Shown here piece by piece: positions 59,535 through 64,000 of a stretch of DNA of 64,000 nt. Source of the DNA: Kuschelorhynchus macadamiae (lineage: Eukaryota; Arthropoda; Insecta; Coleoptera; Curculionidae); the NCBI GenBank assembly GCA_030620095.1, contig JAUTXW010000869.1, forward strand, positions 779,501 through 843,500. Direction: 5' to 3'. A model generated the notes under the pieces. That model saw nothing but the letters and a program-made list of their open reading frames with translations. It had not been told where the DNA came from and made no database searches. Position 1 is the stretch's first letter; every line of letters starts with the position of its first letter. A program made the translations under genes and the position numbers.

Positions 59535-60120
59535 TATATTCGAAAATTTTTTGCTACAGATCTTCGTCGCCAATTTTCGTGATTTTTGGCACATTGGTAG
59601 ATTCCGGGTCGTTGATTTCGAATCCGACGTCAAAATCTCAAATTTCGTTTCTTAGTGGTTTTCCCTTTTTTCATTAGGAATTGTCCTTTCTTTTAGCATA
59701 CATTTAATGGAAATGATATTAAACAGTGTAGTTATTAAAAAATATCTATTTTATTGAGGTTTTATGACTAAAAATCACAATAATAGAGCAATAAAAAAGT
59801 TTCAAAATCTATGGTTTTCACACTACGTCAAGCACAAGTTTTTTTTTGAGGTTGGTGCTATTGAAAATCGCGTAATTTGAATTTTAAAAATAAATGAAAA
59901 TGCGTGAAAGCTTCTACTTTTTAAATTGTAATTTTTAGTGTAAATCGAAATTAGCGCCGCCGCTGGATTTGATAATTTGATTGACGAAAGATAACTTAAA
60001 AACGAAACATAGCCGTATCGATTTGACTTTGGATTCGTGATCAGCGACCCGAAATCTACCAATGTGCCAGAAATTACGAAAATCGGCGAGGAAGAACTGT
60101 TGTAAAAAATTACCTTATAT
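59535..60120. repeat. Widely spaced inverted repeat, arms about 110 bp
   Basis: Left arm about 59535-59655, right arm about 60000-60120 inverted. Both contain GGCACATTGGTAGATT and GGGTCG.TGAT..CGAATCC. Translated from either end, both read 'SSPIFVI.GTLVD.GSLI.NP'. Spacer about 350 bp. Possibly a long-loop MITE or two oppositely inserted copies of one repeat. Confidence 0.75.
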
Positions 60121-60159
60121 TCAAAATTACAGGATTTGCTAAAAAAAATCACAGACGCT

Positions 60160-61180
60160 TTTATGAGTTACACGTGTTCGTGTTCTAGGAGCTTCTAATG
60201 TAGGAGTGATAATTTCTCAAACCACAATATGTGAATGTAGCACCACTTACGACGATTTGCCCGCTTTAAACACATTTTTATTCTTAACATTCGCTTGATA
60301 ATCGTTTGTATAGATACGTTTTTTTTAAATCTTGCCAAAAAAATAACCTAACCAGGGCTAACCTACACGCAATCCGCCTGTTAAAACAAATTTTATTTGT
60401 CAACAATAAAAAAAAATTTCAATCAAGACTTAAGACAAGTTTAAAAATAAAAATTTTGCGTCTCGTAGACGTTACATTAATGAAAAATCCATATATGTAT
60501 AGTTGTTTATACATATATCGAAAAATCTAAACAAAAATTAAAGGAGGTTCCCATTATGGTATACAACTTGGTGATAATTTTGGCTTTAGAAATAAATATA
60601 ACCTATAAATTAATAATTGTTCGTTGGTTAATAATAGCTACATTTCCATAAAATCAGTATTGCAAGTACTGCAATAGTAACAATAGTTGCTGGTTATAGT
60701 GGTTATACAATACTTTAGGTATAATGTATTTGTTTTTATTAGTATTAATAATTAGTATGGCTCAGGCACCTTCATATTTAATATAGAATTTAACTTCTTA
60801 TAACCATGAAATTCGCAGTTATAAGTATTACTCGACATCGACAATTAAAACAATTTTTTACAAAACCTAAAAATAAAAAAAAAATAGGAGTAAATTCAGT
60901 TTTTCACAAGGGTTTAGATGATTTTAATAAAACTTCCAGATGGAATGGAGACTGATTTTATACCTTTATTATTTTTATTCTAACTTAAGTTATATATAGC
61001 ATTTTATATTTTATTACTTATTTTTTTATTTTTTAGTTAAATTTTAATTTTATTTGTAGTTTTAGTATTTCACCGAGTTTTATTATTTGACTATATTGAA
61101 TACTGGAGTTTTATTGTTTCTGTTTCATGTGACGTTATTGAAAACACCGAAGTATAAAAAAATGTGTTAGTTTTTGGTGT
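60160..61180. other. No recognisable feature
   Basis: AT-rich; the 74-codon plus frame at 60306-60530 has no domain or context support. Confidence 0.45.
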
Positions 61181-61181
61181 G

Positions 61182-61252
61182 AGGTCTGCTAGCTCAGTGG
61201 TAGGGCACTGGAATTCCATTGCAAAGGTTTTGAGTTTTGTCTTCAACGGGTC
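61182..61252 (+). repeat. tRNA-like sequence (degenerate)
   Basis: TAGCTCAGTGGTAGGGCA matches an A box and D arm. The B box is poor (GGTTTTGAGTTTTG), and the anticodon and T stems do not pair. Probably a tRNA pseudogene or SINE head. It directly abuts the downstream end of the minus-strand hAT relic. Confidence 0.35.
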
Positions 61253-62270
61253 TTATATAAACTTGATAGGTCTTCGCAAAGAAGAGTTAAAAGTCGGGAA
61301 TTTAACTCTCTGGATTTAATCAAATTGGTAATTTTGACTATGTCGTCAAGAACGTCTCTTAACTCCTTTTCGATTTGCTTAACAACGGGAGCCTGGTGAT
61401 ATATGCAACAATGAGAATGTCCCATATGAGGGGCTATGGCCTTTATTCGAGACACTATACTTTTGTTTGTTCGAAGCAAGGACTTTGCTCCATCAGTACA
61501 TATATGCAAACATGAGTTCCAGGATATTTCGTTGTTGTTGATATACGTATTGATTGCCTCATATATTTTCTTTTCTGTGGTCCTATCTAGAAAGAGATTA
61601 CAAAAGAGTAGGTCTTCATAAATTGATGATTCGAAAATATAACGCACCAGAACAAGTAAAATCGCTAAACCAGGAACATCAATTAACTCATCTAACTGTA
61701 ATGCAAAACTATCAGGTTTTATGCTTTCTATCAATGTTTTTTCCGCTTAAATTTGATATATCTTTAAAATGTCTGATAACGGTTGTATCAGAGAGGGACC
61801 TTGTCGATTTCAGTTATATACGTTTCACCAAGTTTGCAGGCAATAAGGTCTTTTGCGCAAGGTTTGATTAAATTTTCTCATGTTGTATAAGCTTCGTCTA
61901 CTTTGGCAGTTCGGTAACTGACAAGATATGATGCTTCAAGTGACACTGTACGTATATATTACAAAATGTTTTTTATTTTTAAGTCCGTTACATTTTCGTA
62001 CGAAATATTCTTTGTTTTTGTTCTTGCAGATACTTCTAATTTTGATGGATTCAGATTGCTGTTGCTGACCACCTTTGCACAAAAACCATTTGGTTCAAAT
62101 TCATTGCTAGTCCAAGTAAAACCAAATCTTATGTAGCTTTCGTCATATTTTCTCCGCTTTTGTTGATTTTCCGTAACCATTGTATTTGGTTTTATGTTTG
62201 TTACTTTTCTGCCTTGTAACTCTTGGAGTTCTGATTCGGAATATTAAGGCAAGGAAATATCTTTGGTCTC
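61243..62270 (-). pseudogene. hAT transposase relic, ZBED5/FAM200-like
   Basis: Minus strand: BED-finger remnant in 62180-61959 ('KRRKYDESYIRFGFTWTSNE', 'NGFCAKVVSNSNLNPSKLEV'; the second Cys pair is eroded). Then from about 61935 a broken part ('ASYLVSYRTAKVDEAYT', 'LIKPCAKDLIACKLGE', 'VPLSDTTVIRHFKDI'), then an open frame 61734-61243. That frame starts inside the catalytic domain ('SFALQLDELIDVPGLAILLV'), with 'ICTDGAKSL' (second Asp), 'HSHCCIYHQ' (CxxH) and 'LNSRLLTLLCEDL'. The C-terminal third and dimerisation block are absent. It is a different hAT clade from the DUF4371 copies. Confidence 0.85.
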
Positions 62271-62299
62271 TGAAGAAATTTCATTCGATTTCTTCTCCG

Positions 62300-63475
62300 C
62301 CACTGATTATTTTATTTTTCCACTCTTCAACCAACTATCCATAATAGGAGTGTAAATTAAAACATTTATCTGCAAAAATGGAAACTTTAAATCAAACTAT
62401 CGAAACAGTTCGCCGAGTCTGAATTTCACAAAAAATATAAAGTATCAAACAATAACTTATAAACACTTCATACTCTCTGCTGATTATTACTGCAAAAGGA
62501 ATAAACCGCATCCCAAAAACAATGATCGCCAAATTTGCAAAAAAGACCATCATTGTCGACAACATTTTGTAATGAACAAATTTTTATTACCACTGATGGC
62601 CTTCTTCCACACCGGAAATATGTATTAGGTGGTCCAACAAAACAGCTGACTGCTGTCAGTATGGCTGGCGTAGGATAAACATTGTTCTCTTTCAAACTAG
62701 TTCGTAATAATTTAAAAGCAAATTTCAAGTATTTTTATATATATTTAGTGCATTTTTTGACAATTGTGTGTTTGCTTAAACTTTAAACGAAATAAGAACG
62801 CCGAAGTCGCCGAGCGGTGCAAACAAAATAGACTTTCCCGAAGTGACAAATACGGACATTGTTAATTACCTAGTTGTTCAATTTAAATTATGTATATCCA
62901 AGTTAAACTTAGTTCAAACTGTGTGTTTAATATTATGTACTGCACGCAGTACATATATTTTTTTATGAATAAAACATATATATCAATAAAACAATCCTGT
63001 TTTTATTTAAACAAATTGTCATTCATGTCAGAGTGAAACAATATATAACATTTTCAGAGTGAATATAAAAAGAACAAAAAGTTGTCTTTACAATAAACTT
63101 GATGACGAGTGTACAGGAACTCATTTTTTTCAGCATAATGAAACCTTTATACTCTTTACTAGACTTAAACTTATTTATGTCTAGAAAAAAATTAATTATA
63201 TGCCTTTAGCGTACATGTTATTATGAGTCTGGAATTTCCATCCTTCATAATTTAAGAACCTGCATCCTGAATGCATAACAAGATTTCTTTATTCGGTCAT
63301 AGGTTTTGCCGAGAGTTGCTTTTGGCAAATCTTAGTATTAAGTAAGTAATAACTCTGTATATGATTATCGTAGCTTTATTATACATAAAAAAAAAATTGT
63401 AAAAACTGTAGACCACAGCTACCATACCGCCATGCTAGAATAATATCAATATAAAAAGCATACATTATTTAGTTC
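62300..63475. other. No clear gene
   Basis: A minus 86-codon frame (62728-62468) is unrecognised. 'GTCGCCGAGCGGTGC' near 62807 looks like a Leu/Ser tRNA A box but no tRNA fold follows. 'ACTGCACGCAGT' at 62939-62950 is a small palindrome. Confidence 0.4.
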
Positions 63476-63504
63476 CTACAGTATGTAATAAACGGCTCAA
63501 GTTT

Positions 63505-63860
63505 CGTTTACCTGAAATTGGTTATAAGGAAAGTATCTAGTTTTACATATTCTAGGAGCTTTTCTAAATAACGGAAAATAAGAATTTTGCTGCGGAAATG
63601 CGTCATTTCCGTTCTGCACAGTTTAGTATGCCTGAAATCAGTTACATGAAAACTTTGCATTGCATCTCATCCCAAACTCTTTCCCAAGCACGAAAATGTT
63701 AAAATGTGTCTGCGGAAATTTGTCATTTTCATTTTCTGCGGAAATTTTGTATAGTTTAGAATATCTAAAATCAGTTACACAAAAAAAAAACTTTGATTTA
63801 CATTCTAAATTCTTCTACATTTTTTAAGTAACGAAAACGAAGGCATGATTGCGGATGGAG
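63505..63860. repeat. Degenerate tandem repeat, about 120-130 bp x 3
   Basis: 'CTGAAAT.GGTTA/CTGAAATCAGTTACA/CTAAAATCAGTTACA' start at about 63513, 63632 and 63765, each followed by 'TTT..CAT' blocks and 'CTGCGGAAAT.TGTCATTT'. No coding. Confidence 0.8.
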
Positions 63861-64000
63861 GCAAAATAATCGATGGCATTATTGCGGAATGCTCGTATAT
63901 ATTTGTTCGATTGCCTGACTCAAGAAAGGATCATCCTTCTTTGTTTATATTCCTTGAAGTTCTCAAAGATATGCAGACAGATACTTATATGAAACTTCGT

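Noticed and set aside
61182..61252. Functional tRNA gene
   Set aside because: The A box is good but the anticodon and T stems do not pair and the B box is poor.

Overview
This is a window of an AT-rich, repeat-dense animal nuclear genome, almost certainly an insect. Signs of this are introns with GT-AG borders, one intact multi-exon kelch gene closely matching fly diablo (dbo, the KLHL20 orthologue), and a mix of hAT, mariner-like, P-element/THAP9-like, Penelope-like and jockey/CR1-like elements. The repeat mix would suit a beetle, but the order cannot be fixed from sequence alone. There is no bacterial, CRISPR or viral gene content.

Layout. 0-3.9 kb: degraded non-LTR retrotransposon with two long (AT)n arrays, a fold-back repeat, and a hAT copy (2709-3848) with perfect 8-bp target duplications. 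3.9-8.7 kb: no recognisable gene. 8742-11086: mariner-like transposon with 439-bp inverted repeats and a transposase broken by one frameshift. 11461-27021 (minus): dbo, seven coding exons, 582 codons, open throughout. Its introns hold a diverged 1.1-kb tandem duplication, LINE fragments (one with a 459-bp tandem duplication), a short hAT element, and two broken hAT transposases in opposite orientations. 28.4-31.1 kb: dead P-element/THAP9-like copy, itself interrupted by a 687-bp hAT element. 31.3-34.5 kb: 'GGCGGC'-containing degenerate repeats and another hAT copy. 34.8-36.2 kb (minus): three phase-compatible exons of an unrecognised gene. 36.6-48 kb: a 302-bp (AT)n array, a dead mariner-like fragment, short inverted-repeat elements, two divergent Penelope-like copies, minisatellites and more GGCGGC repeats. 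48-58 kb: two degraded LINEs and the best-preserved large hAT copy (51982-54921). A hammerhead-ribozyme-like sequence lies at 49384-49430. 59-64 kb: inverted and tandem repeats, a tRNA-like sequence and a BED-type hAT relic.

The only gene I can assemble completely is dbo, a BTB-BACK-Kelch substrate adaptor for Cullin-3 ubiquitin ligases. Nearly everything else is transposon-derived and decayed. I found no convincing undescribed system. The observations most worth a second look are the hammerhead-like motif, the hAT family defined by shared ends and exact target duplications, the chimeric architecture of the mariner-like element, the GC-AG intron of dbo, and the three orphan exons.
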